A DNA stretch of 64,000 nucleotides from Fimbriimonadaceae bacterium (GCA_019638795.1 JAHBTB010000003.1:112295-176294), one strand, 5' to 3'; positions 9,753 to 18,391 are shown, counted from the first letter of the stretch. The notes: generated by a model from the letters alone, not told the origin. A program made the numbers and translations.

Positions 9753-10623
9753 CGCCAAGGACGAACACCGTCCACGCGTCGTCCGGGGTACCGGTCGTGA
9801 AACCCGTGCGGAGGGTCGTCTGCCTGTTCTCGCCCGACTTCACCACGAGTTCGAACGAGTACTCGGTCTTGGACTTCAAGGGCCGGGCCGGCATACACAC
9901 GACCTCGCCGGGGCGTAGCTCATTGTCGTTCCCGGGGTGGTTGACCAACATGTCGACCACTTCCCCCTTCCGCGTCGTCAGGCGCGCCCCCACAAACGCA
10001 AACGAAGTCAGCCCGTAGAACTGGACGGTGATCGGCATCCCCACCAGCTTTCCTGCGCCCGGGTGCAACCTCAGCGGGTCGGGCATCTCGTTCACGACCA
10101 CGGCGGGCGGCACACCTTCTTGGCCGTCGAACGGAAATACGATGGGGTTGGCCGGGAGAGTCTTGGCCTTCCCCGGCGAATAGTCAATGACGAGGAACCC
10201 CTTGCCCGGGCCAGTGCCCATCACCAGGGGGCCCGGTGAGAACAGCGGCATCCGATGGTAGGGCTGCAGGAGGAGCCGGACAAGACCCGACTGGTAGGCC
10301 TCGCTCCCCTTGCCGTCGATGGTCGTGACGACTTCGCCCAGGGGCTTCACAAAGCCCTTCTGCCGGGCCCGGTCGCGAGGCGTGGCGCCAAGGAAACCGG
10401 TGACTTCGCGGGATTCGCTGTGCGAAACCCGACCCGTCCCGTCCAGATACCGGGCGTGGGACGTCGCCGCGTCGTCGAGACGGTCGTCGGGCAGTGCGGG
10501 CTCAAGGCCCAGCCGCTGCCGGAAGGCGTTCAGGACGATGACCGTCTCGGCCCGGAAACGCGTCAGGTCACCGTCGGCCGGCTTGGTCTGCCCCAATCCC
10601 AAAGCAACTGCCATCGCCCACAT
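9742..10623 (-). CDS. CAP/SCP-domain secreted protein
   Basis: A 293-residue protein with a short hydrophobic leader (MWAMAVALGLGQ). A CAP (SCP/PR-1-like) domain follows: VIVLNAFRQRLGLEPALPDD, an ARYLDG helix, and S-H-S-E-S near residue 90 in the position of the family His and Glu. The rest appears to be a beta-rich C-terminal domain of about 120 residues (PVVVNEMPDP onward). Bacterial CAP proteins are exported and their biochemical role is usually unknown. A TACTAT hexamer nine bases before the ATG may be its -10. It diverges from the P-loop kinase gene. Confidence 0.75.
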   Translation of the reverse strand: MWAMAVALGLGQTKPADGDLTRFRAETVIVLNAFRQRLGLEPALPDDRLDDAATSHARYLDGTGRVSHSESREVTGFLGATPRDRARQKGFVKPLGEVVTTIDGKGSEAYQSGLVRLLLQPYHRMPLFSPGPLVMGTGPGKGFLVIDYSPGKAKTLPANPIVFPFDGQEGVPPAVVVNEMPDPLRLHPGAGKLVGMPITVQFYGLTSFAFVGARLTTRKGEVVDMLVNHPGNDNELRPGEVVCMPARPLKSKTEYSFELVVKSGENRQTTLRTGFTTGTPDDAWTVFVLGVKK

Positions 10624-10666
10624 GGCCGACTCATAGTACCGGCACCCACCCGCCGGACTTCGCGGG

Positions 10667-10672
10667 TATGGT
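10667..10672 (+). promoter_or_regulatory. Candidate -10 (TATGGT), leaderless start of the P-loop kinase
   Basis: Eight bases before the ATG at 10681; no ribosome-binding site. Upstream lies the divergent CAP gene start. Confidence 0.35.
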
Positions 10673-10680
10673 CACCGACC

Positions 10681-11223
10681 ATGACCAGAGGCCCGATCGT
10701 CTTCGTCACCGGATCCCCGGCGGCGGGCAAGACGACCTTATGCGCCGCCCTTGCCAGGCAGTTCGACCGGACGATGGTCGTCCCGGTGGACGACATGCGG
10801 GACAGTTGGGTGGTCCAGGGGCATGCGGGGTCGGTGGACTGGGGCGACGAGACAGAGCGCCAGTTCCAGCTTGCCGAGCACGCGACGTGCGCCGTAGCGA
10901 AAGTCTATTCAGAGGGCGGGTTCACTGTCTTCATCGACCACTGCCGTAACCTGGCGAGGCTCGACCAAGTCGTCGCCGAGCACCTTGCCGGTTGGCCCGT
11001 CCTCAAGGTCTGCCTCCAGGTGCCCACCGACGTCGCCCTTGACCGCAACGCGAAGCGGACCAACAAGTCGTTCGACACCCAGGCCCTCGTCCCGATCATC
11101 CACCACGTGACGGCCCAACACTTTGCCGCGTCAAGCCGAGACGGCTGGCTTGTCCACGACAACTCGGGTGGCGACGTCCAGGTGGCCGTCCGAGCCGTGG
11201 TCGCTGCGATCGAGGCCCTTTGA
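10681..11223 (+). CDS. P-loop kinase-like ATPase (zeta-toxin/AAA_33-like)
   Basis: A 180-residue P-loop protein with Walker A GSPAAGKTT at residues 11-19 after a beta strand (IVFVT). An acidic DDMRD follows in the substrate-binding position and then FIDHCRN as a possible Walker B strand. The layout fits small nucleotide or metabolite kinases and zeta-toxin-like folds. No antitoxin partner lies next to it, so a toxin role is not supported. The reading frame is open much further upstream, but the ATG at 10681 is chosen because the P-loop strand starts immediately after it and a -10-like hexamer lies eight bases before it. Substrate unknown. Confidence 0.7.
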   Translation: MTRGPIVFVTGSPAAGKTTLCAALARQFDRTMVVPVDDMRDSWVVQGHAGSVDWGDETERQFQLAEHATCAVAKVYSEGGFTVFIDHCRNLARLDQVVAEHLAGWPVLKVCLQVPTDVALDRNAKRTNKSFDTQALVPIIHHVTAQHFAASSRDGWLVHDNSGGDVQVAVRAVVAAIEAL

Positions 11224-11244
11224 TGCAAACGTCGAAACTCTTGG

Positions 11245-11250
11245 TAATCT
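11245..11250 (+). promoter_or_regulatory. Candidate -10 (TAATCT), leaderless start of the thioredoxin-like gene
   Basis: Six bases before the ATG at 11257, in a short AT-rich gap after the kinase gene. Confidence 0.4.
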
Positions 11251-11256
11251 AATGAT

Positions 11257-11796
11257 ATGAAACGCCTCGCCCTCGTCAGCGTCGCGCTGGTCGCCGGACT
11301 GGCCTGCACCTGGTCGGACGGTGACTATCCGCCCGTGGTCAAGAAGACCCTCTATGCGAGCAACGACCTGCGGGGGAAGGCCGCTCCCAAGTTCGAGTTT
11401 GGCAAGTGGGTGAAGAACGGCGACCCGGACCTCAAAGGGAAAGTCGTCCTCATCGACTTTTGGGCGACGTGGTGCGGACCGTGCCGCAAGACGATCCCCG
11501 AACTCAACGAATGGGCCAAGAAGTTCTCTGGTGACCTGGTTGTGATCGGCGTCAGTGACGAACCAGTGGACACGATCAAGAAGTTCATGGAGAAGACGCC
11601 GATGGACTACAGCGTCGCAAGCGACGCGGCAAAAACAATGTCCAAGCAGGTCGGGGTCATTGGCATTCCCCACGTCCTCGTGGTCACCCCCGACGGAGTG
11701 GTCCGGTGGCAAGGGTTCCCCAGCCAGGCGGAGGACAAGCTGACCACAGAAAAGCTCGGCCAGATCATCGCGGCCAGCAAGAAGCACGGGGCCTAG
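11257..11796 (+). CDS. TlpA/ResA-like exported thiol-disulfide oxidoreductase
   Basis: A 179-residue thioredoxin-fold protein with an N-terminal export signal (MKRLALVSVALVAGLAC). The Cys at residue 17 could be lipidated, though GLAC is a poor lipobox. The redox motif is WCGPC with Cys73 and Cys76, followed by the cis-Pro region IGIPHVLVVTPDG. TlpA/ResA proteins reduce apocytochrome c or other periplasmic disulfides, so this may feed the cytochrome c maturation protein CcmF encoded near 40 kb. That link is inference. Its stop TAG overlaps the stop of the convergent esterase gene in one CTAG. Confidence 0.87.
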   Translation: MKRLALVSVALVAGLACTWSDGDYPPVVKKTLYASNDLRGKAAPKFEFGKWVKNGDPDLKGKVVLIDFWATWCGPCRKTIPELNEWAKKFSGDLVVIGVSDEPVDTIKKFMEKTPMDYSVASDAAKTMSKQVGVIGIPHVLVVTPDGVVRWQGFPSQAEDKLTTEKLGQIIAASKKHGA

Positions 11797-12962
11797 TCCA
11801 CGAAGCCGACCTGGATGGGCTTCGTGTGATGAAGCCACCAGACCAACGCTTGGTCAAAGACCCGGCGGGCGTGCTTGGTGCTGTGGAACCCGTTCCCGGG
11901 CGCCCAGACGTAATCGTAGCCCTTCCAGCGAAGGGCCGCCATCATCTGTTGGTTGCAGATCCACCAGCTTCCGTGGACGTTGTCCAGGTCATTCGCCCCG
12001 TCCTGGAGGAAGACGCGGACCGGCTTGACCTCGGACTTGCGGACAAGGAACGGATAGTTGTGCCCGCCCTCCACCAGGGTCGGGCCGCTGGCGATGTCGG
12101 CGAAGCTCCCGATGAAGCTGATCGCCGTGCCGAAGAGGTCGGGACGCTCCCAACACGCGGTGAACGAACAGATGCCCCCGCTGCTGTTGCCCGTAAGCGC
12201 CCGCCGGGCGGGATCGTGGCTCAGCCCGACCAGCTTCTCCACTTCGGGAAGGACTTCCCTTTCCAGGAAGGTCACGTACTTGTTGTCGAGGGCGTCGTAC
12301 TCACGGCTGCGGTCGCTGTAGTTCCCCGGCTTGTCTTGGCCAGGCTCGACGAACACGCCCACCACGGGCGGAATCTTGCCCGCGGCGGCTAAGTTGTCAA
12401 GGAACGCCGACTGCCACTGCCTGTCCCACTGGGCGTCCTGGCACACCAGAAGGGGGTAGCCAGTCGCCTTGTCGTAGCCTGGGGGCAGGTAAACGTACCA
12501 CCGCCTGGTCGTGCCCGGGTACGTCTTGCTCCTGAGCTCACCCATGTCGCGGAGTTCGCCCTTGAGCCCAGACTTGGGGACAGACTGGTAGGGGTTTGCC
12601 CGGTAACCCTCCACCTGGATCCCGGTGCGAAGGGGCTTGCCGTCCACTTCGATCTGGGCGGGAAAGGCCTGCCCGTCGTCCAGGTGGACGGCCCCGATGT
12701 GGAGCCCACCCCCCACGTTGGTGAGGGTCACCACCGCCTTGCCACGACTGGTGACGGTGACCGACCGGCCAGACGTCTGCACCGCGAAGACATAGTCGAG
12801 GAAGTCGTCGGCGACGGCGCCCTTCGCGAGGTCTTGGGTGCTGAACCGCCGACGGACGGCCTCGGCGGCCTGGAACGGTTCGCGGGCGATCAGCGACCGG
12901 ATGTCGGCGATAGAGGGCGGTTCCTGGTGACTCATGGCGACCATCGCGAGGGCGGCAAGCAT
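11793..12962 (-). CDS. Secreted esterase (enterochelin esterase/feruloyl esterase-like, alpha/beta hydrolase)
   Basis: About 389 residues with a signal peptide (MLAALAMVAMSHQ). An N-terminal beta-sandwich-like part is followed by an alpha/beta-hydrolase domain that starts at RRWYVYLPPGYD. The triad can be placed: nucleophile Ser in GNSSGG, Asp in FLQDGANDLDN, and His in GNGFHSTKH. This fits the Fes/esterase-D (COG2382) group, which includes carbohydrate esterases. The ATG at 12962 is chosen for the best signal peptide; the frame is open to 12992. Confidence 0.82.
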   Translation of the reverse strand: MLAALAMVAMSHQEPPSIADIRSLIAREPFQAAEAVRRRFSTQDLAKGAVADDFLDYVFAVQTSGRSVTVTSRGKAVVTLTNVGGGLHIGAVHLDDGQAFPAQIEVDGKPLRTGIQVEGYRANPYQSVPKSGLKGELRDMGELRSKTYPGTTRRWYVYLPPGYDKATGYPLLVCQDAQWDRQWQSAFLDNLAAAGKIPPVVGVFVEPGQDKPGNYSDRSREYDALDNKYVTFLEREVLPEVEKLVGLSHDPARRALTGNSSGGICSFTACWERPDLFGTAISFIGSFADIASGPTLVEGGHNYPFLVRKSEVKPVRVFLQDGANDLDNVHGSWWICNQQMMAALRWKGYDYVWAPGNGFHSTKHARRVFDQALVWWLHHTKPIQVGFVD

Positions 12963-13024
12963 TTTCCAACCATACCGCCCACAAAACGACACGACGACAT
13001 CTGTCGAAGCGAGTGCCCAACGGG

Positions 13025-13030
13025 TAGAAC
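13025..13030 (+). promoter_or_regulatory. Candidate -10 (TAGAAC), leaderless start of the SGNH hydrolase
   Basis: Exactly seven bases before the ATG at 13038. The identical TAGAAC-N7-start arrangement occurs before the hydrolase at 41342. Confidence 0.4.
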
Positions 13031-13037
13031 ACCGCCC

Positions 13038-13721
13038 ATGCCCCGGCCGACCATGGCGACGTTACACCAGTTCCCCAATGCCGCCACGACTCCGGTGGAC
13101 CGCCTTGACGACCTCGGGTGGGAGGAACGGCATGTCTTATGCGTGGGCCGCACCATCAACGGCCCGCACGGGGTCGCGTTCATCGGCGACTCGATCACCG
13201 AGGGTTGGGACTCGACCGGCCGCGCCGCCTGGGACGCCTACTTCGCCCCGTTGGGCGCGGCCAACTTCGGCATCGGAGGTGACGGGACGTACAACGTCCT
13301 GTGGCGGTTTGACAACGGCGAAGTCCTCGGTGTGCCGTGGAAGGCGTTCGTCGTCCTTATCGGGACGAACAACGTGGGCTGGGGCATTTGCGACGGGGAG
13401 CAGACCTACCAAGGGGTGGTGGCGGTCGTCGAAAGACTTCTTTCCGCCCAGCATGACGCCCCGGTGCTCCTTCACGAGATACTGCCGCGAGACCACGAAC
13501 CGGACGGCAAGATGCGCGTCCAAGTCGACCGGTGCAACGAGTTGCTCCGCCGCCACGACTTCGGCCCACGGGTGAGGCTCCTCGACTTTTCGGGGCTGTT
13601 CCTGCGGCCTGACGGGACCCTGCCCGTCGACGCGGCCCCGGACTTCCTGCACCTGTCTCCAGGATCGTACGAGGTCTGGGCAGCCGCCCTCCATCCGGAA
13701 GTCATCGCCGCCATCGGCTGA
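13038..13721 (+). CDS. SGNH/GDSL-family hydrolase
   Basis: About 227 residues. The four SGNH blocks are visible: GDSITEGW (nucleophile Ser), GIGGDGT (Gly), IGTNN (Asn) and D-x-x-H in DFLHLSPGSYEVWA (catalytic Asp and His). The FIGDSITEGW and NFGIGGD pattern resembles PAF-acetylhydrolase-like and carbohydrate esterase members. No signal peptide is evident, so it is probably cytoplasmic. The frame is open far upstream across the divergent esterase gene. The ATG at 13038 is preferred because of the TAGAAC hexamer seven bases before it; an ATG at 13053 is also possible. Confidence 0.87.
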   Translation: MPRPTMATLHQFPNAATTPVDRLDDLGWEERHVLCVGRTINGPHGVAFIGDSITEGWDSTGRAAWDAYFAPLGAANFGIGGDGTYNVLWRFDNGEVLGVPWKAFVVLIGTNNVGWGICDGEQTYQGVVAVVERLLSAQHDAPVLLHEILPRDHEPDGKMRVQVDRCNELLRRHDFGPRVRLLDFSGLFLRPDGTLPVDAAPDFLHLSPGSYEVWAAALHPEVIAAIG

Positions 13722-13776
13722 CAGCAAACTGGCCTGCTGACGCGCAAAATTGCGGGAATGACCGGGGGTAAACCCC

Positions 13777-13794
13777 TATTCCCTACACAATAGA
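13777..13794. promoter_or_regulatory. Candidate operator upstream of the DUF2961 gene, shared with the ABC operon
   Basis: TATTCCCTACACAATAGA, which nearly matches TATTCCCTGTGCAAAATAGA at 18392-18411 between the GntR/LacI-type regulator and the sugar ABC operon. It contains CTATT-N8-AATAG. Its left part also forms the 3' arm of a hairpin (GGGAAT at 13754-13759 with ATTCCC at 13778-13783, inner GGGG/CCCC). That hairpin could be the real function. Confidence 0.4.
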
Positions 13795-13840
13795 GGAAAC
13801 CCTGGCATATTCGTGGCGCCACCGGCCAGAATGGGAGGTG

Positions 13841-14926
13841 ATGTCTGGATTCAACGGACTCGGATTGCATTTGGGGAACCTCTCTCGGCTGTCCGACGCC
13901 AAAACACGGAGTATCAGCCCGGAGAACTTCACGGGGGGCAAGGGCGAGGGGGGCAAGTCGACGGACGGGCCGGCGGCCGGGTGCGCCCGCGACCTCGGCG
14001 TCGGCTGGAAGCTTTCACCGTTTGTCCGGATCGAACCGAAGTCCGAACATGTGATGGCGGACATCGAGGGGCCGGGGGCGGTCCAACAAATTTGGCTCAC
14101 GCCGACCGGCAATTGGCGCTACACGATCATCCGCATCTATTGGGACGGGCAGGAACACCCCTCCGTCGAATGCCCGATCGGAGACTTCTTTGCCTGCGGC
14201 TGGGGAGAGTACGCCCAAGTGACCTCGTTGCCCGTTTGTGTCAACCCGGGCAGTGCCTTTAACTGCTACTGGGAAATGCCCTTCCGCAAGCGGTGCCGGA
14301 TCACGGTCACCAACCTCGCCGACGAGCAGATGACCCTGTACTACCAGGTCAACTACACCCTGACCGAGGTCCCCGAAGACTGCGCTTACTTCCACGCCCA
14401 GTTCCGCCGCACGAACCCCCTGCCTTACAAGGAGGTCTACACCATCCTGGAAGGCGTCAAGGGGCGGGGCCACTACGTGGGCACCTACATGGCCTGGCAG
14501 GTCAACAACAACCAGTGGTGGGGTGAGGGCGAGATCAAGTTCTTCATGGACGGGGACAAGGAATTCCCCACGATCTGCGGCACGGGCACAGAAGACTACT
14601 TCTGCGGGTCGTACAACTTCGACTTAGGCATCGAAAGGGGCGGGTACCGCGAGTTCACCACTCCCTACGCCGGATTGCCCCAGGTCATCCGGCCGGACGG
14701 CCTTTACCGGGCCAACACCCGGTTCGGCATGTACCGATGGCACATCATGGACCCGGTGCGCTTCGAAGAAGACCTGCGGGTGACGATCCAAGCCCTGGGA
14801 TGGCGGAGCGGCGGCCGCTACCTTCCTCTTCAGGACGACATCGCCAGCGTCGCCTACTGGTACCAGACCCTGCCGACCGCCCCGTTCCCCGAACTGCCGA
14901 GCCGCGACTACCTCGAGATCATCTGA
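13841..14926 (+). CDS. DUF2961-family protein
   Basis: About 361 residues and complete for the family, with the hallmark N-terminus NLSRLSDAKTRSISPENFTGG followed by a beta-sandwich core (GPGAVQQIWLTP, GTGTEDYFCGSYNF). DUF2961 proteins have a double jelly-roll fold, and some members are known to act on glycans such as difructose anhydride or arabinan. No signal peptide is visible here. The ATG at 13841 lies inside a perfect anti-16S complement (GGAGGTGAT at 13834-13842), so spacing is tight and an in-frame GTG at 13838 is an alternative. It opens the saccharide locus and may share an operator with the ABC operon. Confidence 0.88.
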   Translation: MSGFNGLGLHLGNLSRLSDAKTRSISPENFTGGKGEGGKSTDGPAAGCARDLGVGWKLSPFVRIEPKSEHVMADIEGPGAVQQIWLTPTGNWRYTIIRIYWDGQEHPSVECPIGDFFACGWGEYAQVTSLPVCVNPGSAFNCYWEMPFRKRCRITVTNLADEQMTLYYQVNYTLTEVPEDCAYFHAQFRRTNPLPYKEVYTILEGVKGRGHYVGTYMAWQVNNNQWWGEGEIKFFMDGDKEFPTICGTGTEDYFCGSYNFDLGIERGGYREFTTPYAGLPQVIRPDGLYRANTRFGMYRWHIMDPVRFEEDLRVTIQALGWRSGGRYLPLQDDIASVAYWYQTLPTAPFPELPSRDYLEII

Positions 14927-14954
14927 TTCCGAGGGCGTCGCGGCCCGGCGGGGC

Positions 14955-16085
14955 TCAGCGGCTCAGTCGGGCCCTCATGAGGACGACGTTGTACGGGTTC
15001 CACGTCGACATAAGGAAGTAGACCGTGGCGTTCTTCTGGGTTCCCTTGAAGAACTTCGGGATCATGTAGGGCCCGTACTCTCCGCCATAGTCGTTCTCCC
15101 GGCCCGGGTCATGCACCGAGTCGGCTTTCTTGACCTTCCAACTGATGTGCATGAACTTGCCGTAGCCGTCGCGGTCGGGGTCGAAGACGATGGTCGGGTC
15201 TGACCATGGCCCCCACGGGGTCTTGGCCGAGCGCAACGTGATGCCCCTGGGCTTGTCGCTGTTGTAGAGCATGATGTAGCGGCCCAACTGCGGGTTCCAC
15301 GCCACAGACAACTCCCCGACCACGGGATGGTCGAACAACGCCTTGGCGTTGTCTTCCGACGGGCTCCATCCGTTGCCGTCCCAATAGCGATAGGCGCTCT
15401 TTTTGTCGACGTCCTTGAGCGGCACGTAGGCCAGTCTGGGTGAGCTCCGCCGGTACTCGGCCCCGCTCGCCCACATGAAAAGGACCTTCCCCTGTTTCAC
15501 CGGAAAGCCCTTGAGCTTTGAGGCGTCGACGATCTGGGGGGAGACGTTGACGAAGTGGTTGCTGGAGAGGTCCAGCACCTTGACCCAGTTCAGGCCGTCC
15601 TTCGACCGGGCAAGGACGCTCCGGCCCATCACGACGCCCCGTTGTTCAAACCGGTGGGCCGTCGTGTAGAAGCCGTACATGTAACCGGCGTGGCTGAAGC
15701 CGCCGTTTGGCACTTCGAAACCGGCAAGACTGACCCCCGGGATCTTGACGGTGCCGTACTTGCCGTCCGGTGCGGTGATGAAGTCGAGCTTTAGACCATT
15801 GTCGGGGTTGGTGTCGCTGGAGTAAGCGATGGAGTCGCCGTCCACCGGACGGTCTGGCGTGTTCGGGCCTGTCGGCCACGTGTCACCAAAGAGGAAGACG
15901 AGTTTGCCGTTATGTTCAAAGGAGGCGCCCAAGTCGGTGCCGCGCAGTCCGAACCGGCTCTCGGTCTGGCTGTCGGTGGGTTTTTGGCGTTGCCGGTCGG
16001 TCTGACCGGTCACTTGAGAGACTTTGTCAACGGCGAGGACTTTGATCTCAGCCGCAAATGTGGTGAGGATGGCAGTGAGGAACAT
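14955..16085 (-). CDS. DUF4185-family secreted protein
   Basis: About 376 residues with a short export signal (MFLTAILTTFAAE). Five-bladed-propeller-like glycosidase features follow: LVFLFGDTWPTG, GVSLAGFEVPNGGFS, SVLARSKDGLNW, LSVAWNPQLGRYIMLYN, RSAKTPWGPWSDP and YGGEYGPYMIPKF. These match the DUF4185 family, related to GH43/GH62-type propellers, although the catalytic acids cannot be assigned by eye. It lies downstream of the pseudopilin gene pair on the same strand. The hairpin at 16098-16126 sits only 12 bp before its start codon and no Shine-Dalgarno site is visible, so expression probably depends on read-through or an overlooked promoter. Confidence 0.82.
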   Translation of the reverse strand: MFLTAILTTFAAEIKVLAVDKVSQVTGQTDRQRQKPTDSQTESRFGLRGTDLGASFEHNGKLVFLFGDTWPTGPNTPDRPVDGDSIAYSSDTNPDNGLKLDFITAPDGKYGTVKIPGVSLAGFEVPNGGFSHAGYMYGFYTTAHRFEQRGVVMGRSVLARSKDGLNWVKVLDLSSNHFVNVSPQIVDASKLKGFPVKQGKVLFMWASGAEYRRSSPRLAYVPLKDVDKKSAYRYWDGNGWSPSEDNAKALFDHPVVGELSVAWNPQLGRYIMLYNSDKPRGITLRSAKTPWGPWSDPTIVFDPDRDGYGKFMHISWKVKKADSVHDPGRENDYGGEYGPYMIPKFFKGTQKNATVYFLMSTWNPYNVVLMRARLSR

Positions 16086-16097
16086 GGGGGAGAAAAG

Positions 16098-16126
16098 GAC
16101 GCCGGCCAGGCGAGCTGGCCGGCGTC
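16098..16126 (-). terminator. Rho-independent terminator after the pseudopilin pair
   Basis: A perfect 12-bp stem (GACGCCGGCCAG paired with CTGGCCGGCGTC) with a 5-nt loop. On the minus strand it is followed by CCTTTTCT. It lies between the small membrane protein and the DUF4185 start, so it may act as an attenuator of the latter. Confidence 0.8.
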
Positions 16127-16134
16127 TGGTGCCA

Positions 16135-16338
16135 TTACCGTTGACCCGGGTTCTGGCTTTGCGACGTGGGGGATTTTCCGTCAGAAACCCCGTAAGCGGC
16201 TTTCAACTGGGGCGGCAAGGTGTTCTTGTCGCCGATCGTGGTTTCGCCGCCACCACCCTTGACGAGCATAGCCGCGAGCACCCCGACGATGATGACCGCC
16301 ACAATGACGATCACGGGTGTTGGGAGAGGTTTCTTGAT
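16135..16338 (-). CDS. Small single-pass membrane protein, probable ATC start
   Basis: A frame of 67 residues just downstream of the pseudopilin gene. It runs KKPLPTPVIVIVAVIIVGV then a short Gly-rich linker (KGGGGE) and a polar tail (TIGDKNTLPPQLKAAYGV, ending in QNPGQR). One transmembrane helix spans residues 8-27. No ATG or TTG is available. An AAGGAG stands six bases before an ATC codon at 16338, so ATC is the likely start; a GTG at codon 9 has no ribosome-binding site and falls inside the helix. It begins 10 bases after the pilin stop and ends before a strong terminator. Small K-P-x-P-T-P-V membrane proteins next to such pilins are, from memory, found in related phyla. Function unknown. 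Confidence 0.6.
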   Translation of the reverse strand: MKKPLPTPVIVIVAVIIVGVLAAMLVKGGGGETTIGDKNTLPPQLKAAYGVSDGKSPTSQSQNPGQR

Positions 16339-16348
16339 GGTCTTCTCC

Positions 16349-17218
16349 TTAGCCTCGGCAAGCCTGGATCGGATCGTCGGCCTTGTCGTCCTGGATCGTC
16401 CAGTCCGTCACACAGCCCGCGAACTTCTTCCGCGACTTGGCGTGGGTGTCCGTGTACGTGATGTTGATCTGGCCGTTGAACGCGCCGCCCTTGATCGGGT
16501 CGGTGGTCGTCGAGTCGAAGTAACCGATGACGGTGAAGCCGCACGGCAGTGCGCCGTTGACGACGACGTCCTTCGAGTCGACCGCCCACAGGTCGTGGAA
16601 GATGGCGTTCGTGAACAGGATGGTGTCCGCCGGGAGGGCGACCGCCGTCGCGTTCGTGTTGATGCCGTCGGGGCGGCTCACGCCATAGTGGCCCTTACCA
16701 AACGACCCGTCGCCCCAATCCGAGAGGACGCCGCCGCACTGGTCATGCCACAGCGAGGTGCCGGCCGTGTAGCCGCGGTCCTCGGTGTTGTTGATACCGT
16801 AGGAGATGTCGATGGTGTAACCGCTGTTGGTCTGCTTGGCAAGGCCTTCCTTGACCATCAGGTCCCAGTTCCAGTTCCACCGCCAGTCAAGGTTGTCCCA
16901 GCGCTGCGCATAAGCGGGCGAGAGGAACATCTGGACGTTCTTGGTGTACGGCTTGATCATCAAGTACCACAGCGTGGTCTGCGGGCCGTTGGGCGTCGGC
17001 GAGTTGTAGTGCGCGGGCGCATGATAGACGTCGTCGTAGTCCGACAGGTACAGGGCTTCGGCAATGCCGAGTTGCTTCAGGTTGCTGAGGTCTTGGGTCT
17101 TCTTTGCCGCCGTCTTCGCCTGGGCGAAAACAGGGAAAAGGATCGCCGCGAGGATCGCGATGATCGCGATGACGACGAGCAGTTCGATAAGCGTGAAGGC
17201 TCTTCTGGTTTGGTGCAT
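16349..17218 (-). CDS. Prepilin-type N-terminal cleavage/methylation protein (type II pseudopilin)
   Basis: About 289 residues. The type III signal is textbook: [20 protein letters not shown], with prepilin peptidase cleavage expected before Phe and Glu at +5, then a hydrophobic helix ([18 protein letters not shown]). After the helix come [28 protein letters not shown] and an H-rich C-terminal globular part, the pattern of the prepilin-like proteins highly duplicated in Armatimonadota and Planctomycetes. These are thought to form short pseudopili or surface fibres. It sits inside a saccharide locus, so a role in secretion or substrate capture is possible but unproven. The ATG at 17218 is preferred to one five codons upstream. 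Confidence 0.93.
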   Translation of the reverse strand: MHQTRRAFTLIELLVVIAIIAILAAILFPVFAQAKTAAKKTQDLSNLKQLGIAEALYLSDYDDVYHAPAHYNSPTPNGPQTTLWYLMIKPYTKNVQMFLSPAYAQRWDNLDWRWNWNWDLMVKEGLAKQTNSGYTIDISYGINNTEDRGYTAGTSLWHDQCGGVLSDWGDGSFGKGHYGVSRPDGINTNATAVALPADTILFTNAIFHDLWAVDSKDVVVNGALPCGFTVIGYFDSTTTDPIKGGAFNGQINITYTDTHAKSRKKFAGCVTDWTIQDDKADDPIQACRG

Positions 17219-17262
17219 CTTTGCTACTTCCAATTGAGGATGACGTGAGAACAGGGCTGGGG

Positions 17263-18363
17263 TCAGCTGGACGACGAGAGTCGAGACACAGTCTCGTGGG
17301 CTTCAATAAACTGGGCAGGGATGCGGAGCGGGCCGCGTTCGATCTTCTCTCCGCGCATCAGCGCGTTCAAGCGGTTGACCGCGGAGATGCTCATCAGGTC
17401 CATCTGCTGGATGATCCGATGGAAGCGCCAGTGCTGGCGAAGGAACACGTGGCCGTAGTCGTTGAACGTGGCCACTTCGAAATCTCGACCGATCTGCAGG
17501 TTGAGTTGTTCGCAGGCCTCGTTGATCCCCATGGCCAAGCGGTCGTGGACGCAGAAGGCGGCGGTGGGCGGCTCGTCGGACACCCGCATGGCGACGAGCG
17601 CGTCGATCACCGACTGGAACATCGTCTCCGGGTCATAGTCGAGGGCCAACTGGATCCACCGCTCAAGCGATTTGCGCGGCTTGTCGGCCTCCGCGATCGC
17701 GGCGGAATAGCCCAAAAAGCGTTCGCGGACGCTTTGGGCGTGGTCGTTGTTACTGCCGAAGAACGCGATGCGACGGTGGCCGCGGCTGACGAGTTTCTTC
17801 ACCGCCAGGCGGCTCGCTTCGACGTTGTCGGTCAGGACGACCAAGTGCTCGCAACCGCGCGGGGCACGGTCGATGAGCACCAGGGGGTACCCGGTGTCGC
17901 TCAATTCGTTGAAAAGACCCGCGTTGGTGTCGCCGTCCGCGGGGTAACAGATGATGCCGTCGACTTCGCCCGCCAGACGCCGTAGGTTCTCGGCCTCACG
18001 CTCGGGGTCACCCTTGGAAGTCGAGACGACCAGCCTCGCGTCTTCGTCCAAGGCGTGTTCGATGTGCATCATCAAGTCGCCCTGGAACCTGACGTTCGCA
18101 TAGTCGACGATGTAGGCGACGCGGTTGGACTTGCGCGGGGCCTGGCTTGCCACGACGCTTCCCCACCGTCGCTGGCGGGTGATCAGACCCTGGCCCTGCA
18201 ACTCGTGCAGGGCCCGATGGGCGGTGTGCCGGCTCACTCTCAGCCTGACCGCCAAGGCCTCCTCCGTCTCGACCCGGTCACCCGGCAACAGAGCACCACT
18301 CGTGATCTGCGCCGCGATCTCGTCCGCGATCTTTTGCCAGGTTGCCCTCTGCACGGAAGTCAT
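17263..18363 (-). CDS. GntR-type DNA-binding domain fused to LacI-type sugar-binding domain (AraR-like regulator)
   Basis: About 366 residues. An N-terminal GntR winged helix ([21 protein letters not shown], then [21 protein letters not shown]) is followed by a periplasmic-binding-protein-like domain of the LacI/PurR type ([52 protein letters not shown]). This architecture is that of AraR-like repressors, which leave DNA on binding a sugar. It is divergent from the sugar ABC operon, and the shared motif at 18392-18411 lies between the two starts, so it probably represses the importer and itself. The ATG at 18363 is chosen over one 14 codons upstream because the HTH begins about ten residues later. 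Confidence 0.9.
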   Translation of the reverse strand: MTSVQRATWQKIADEIAAQITSGALLPGDRVETEEALAVRLRVSRHTAHRALHELQGQGLITRQRRWGSVVASQAPRKSNRVAYIVDYANVRFQGDLMMHIEHALDEDARLVVSTSKGDPEREAENLRRLAGEVDGIICYPADGDTNAGLFNELSDTGYPLVLIDRAPRGCEHLVVLTDNVEASRLAVKKLVSRGHRRIAFFGSNNDHAQSVRERFLGYSAAIAEADKPRKSLERWIQLALDYDPETMFQSVIDALVAMRVSDEPPTAAFCVHDRLAMGINEACEQLNLQIGRDFEVATFNDYGHVFLRQHWRFHRIIQQMDLMSISAVNRLNALMRGEKIERGPLRIPAQFIEAHETVSRLSSSS

Positions 18364-18391
18364 TTTACGACAAAAACTCAGGAAACGCAAA

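Noticed and set aside
10681-11223. P-loop kinase as a zeta toxin
   Set aside because: The fold may be related, but there is no adjacent antitoxin; the neighbours are a CAP protein and a thioredoxin.
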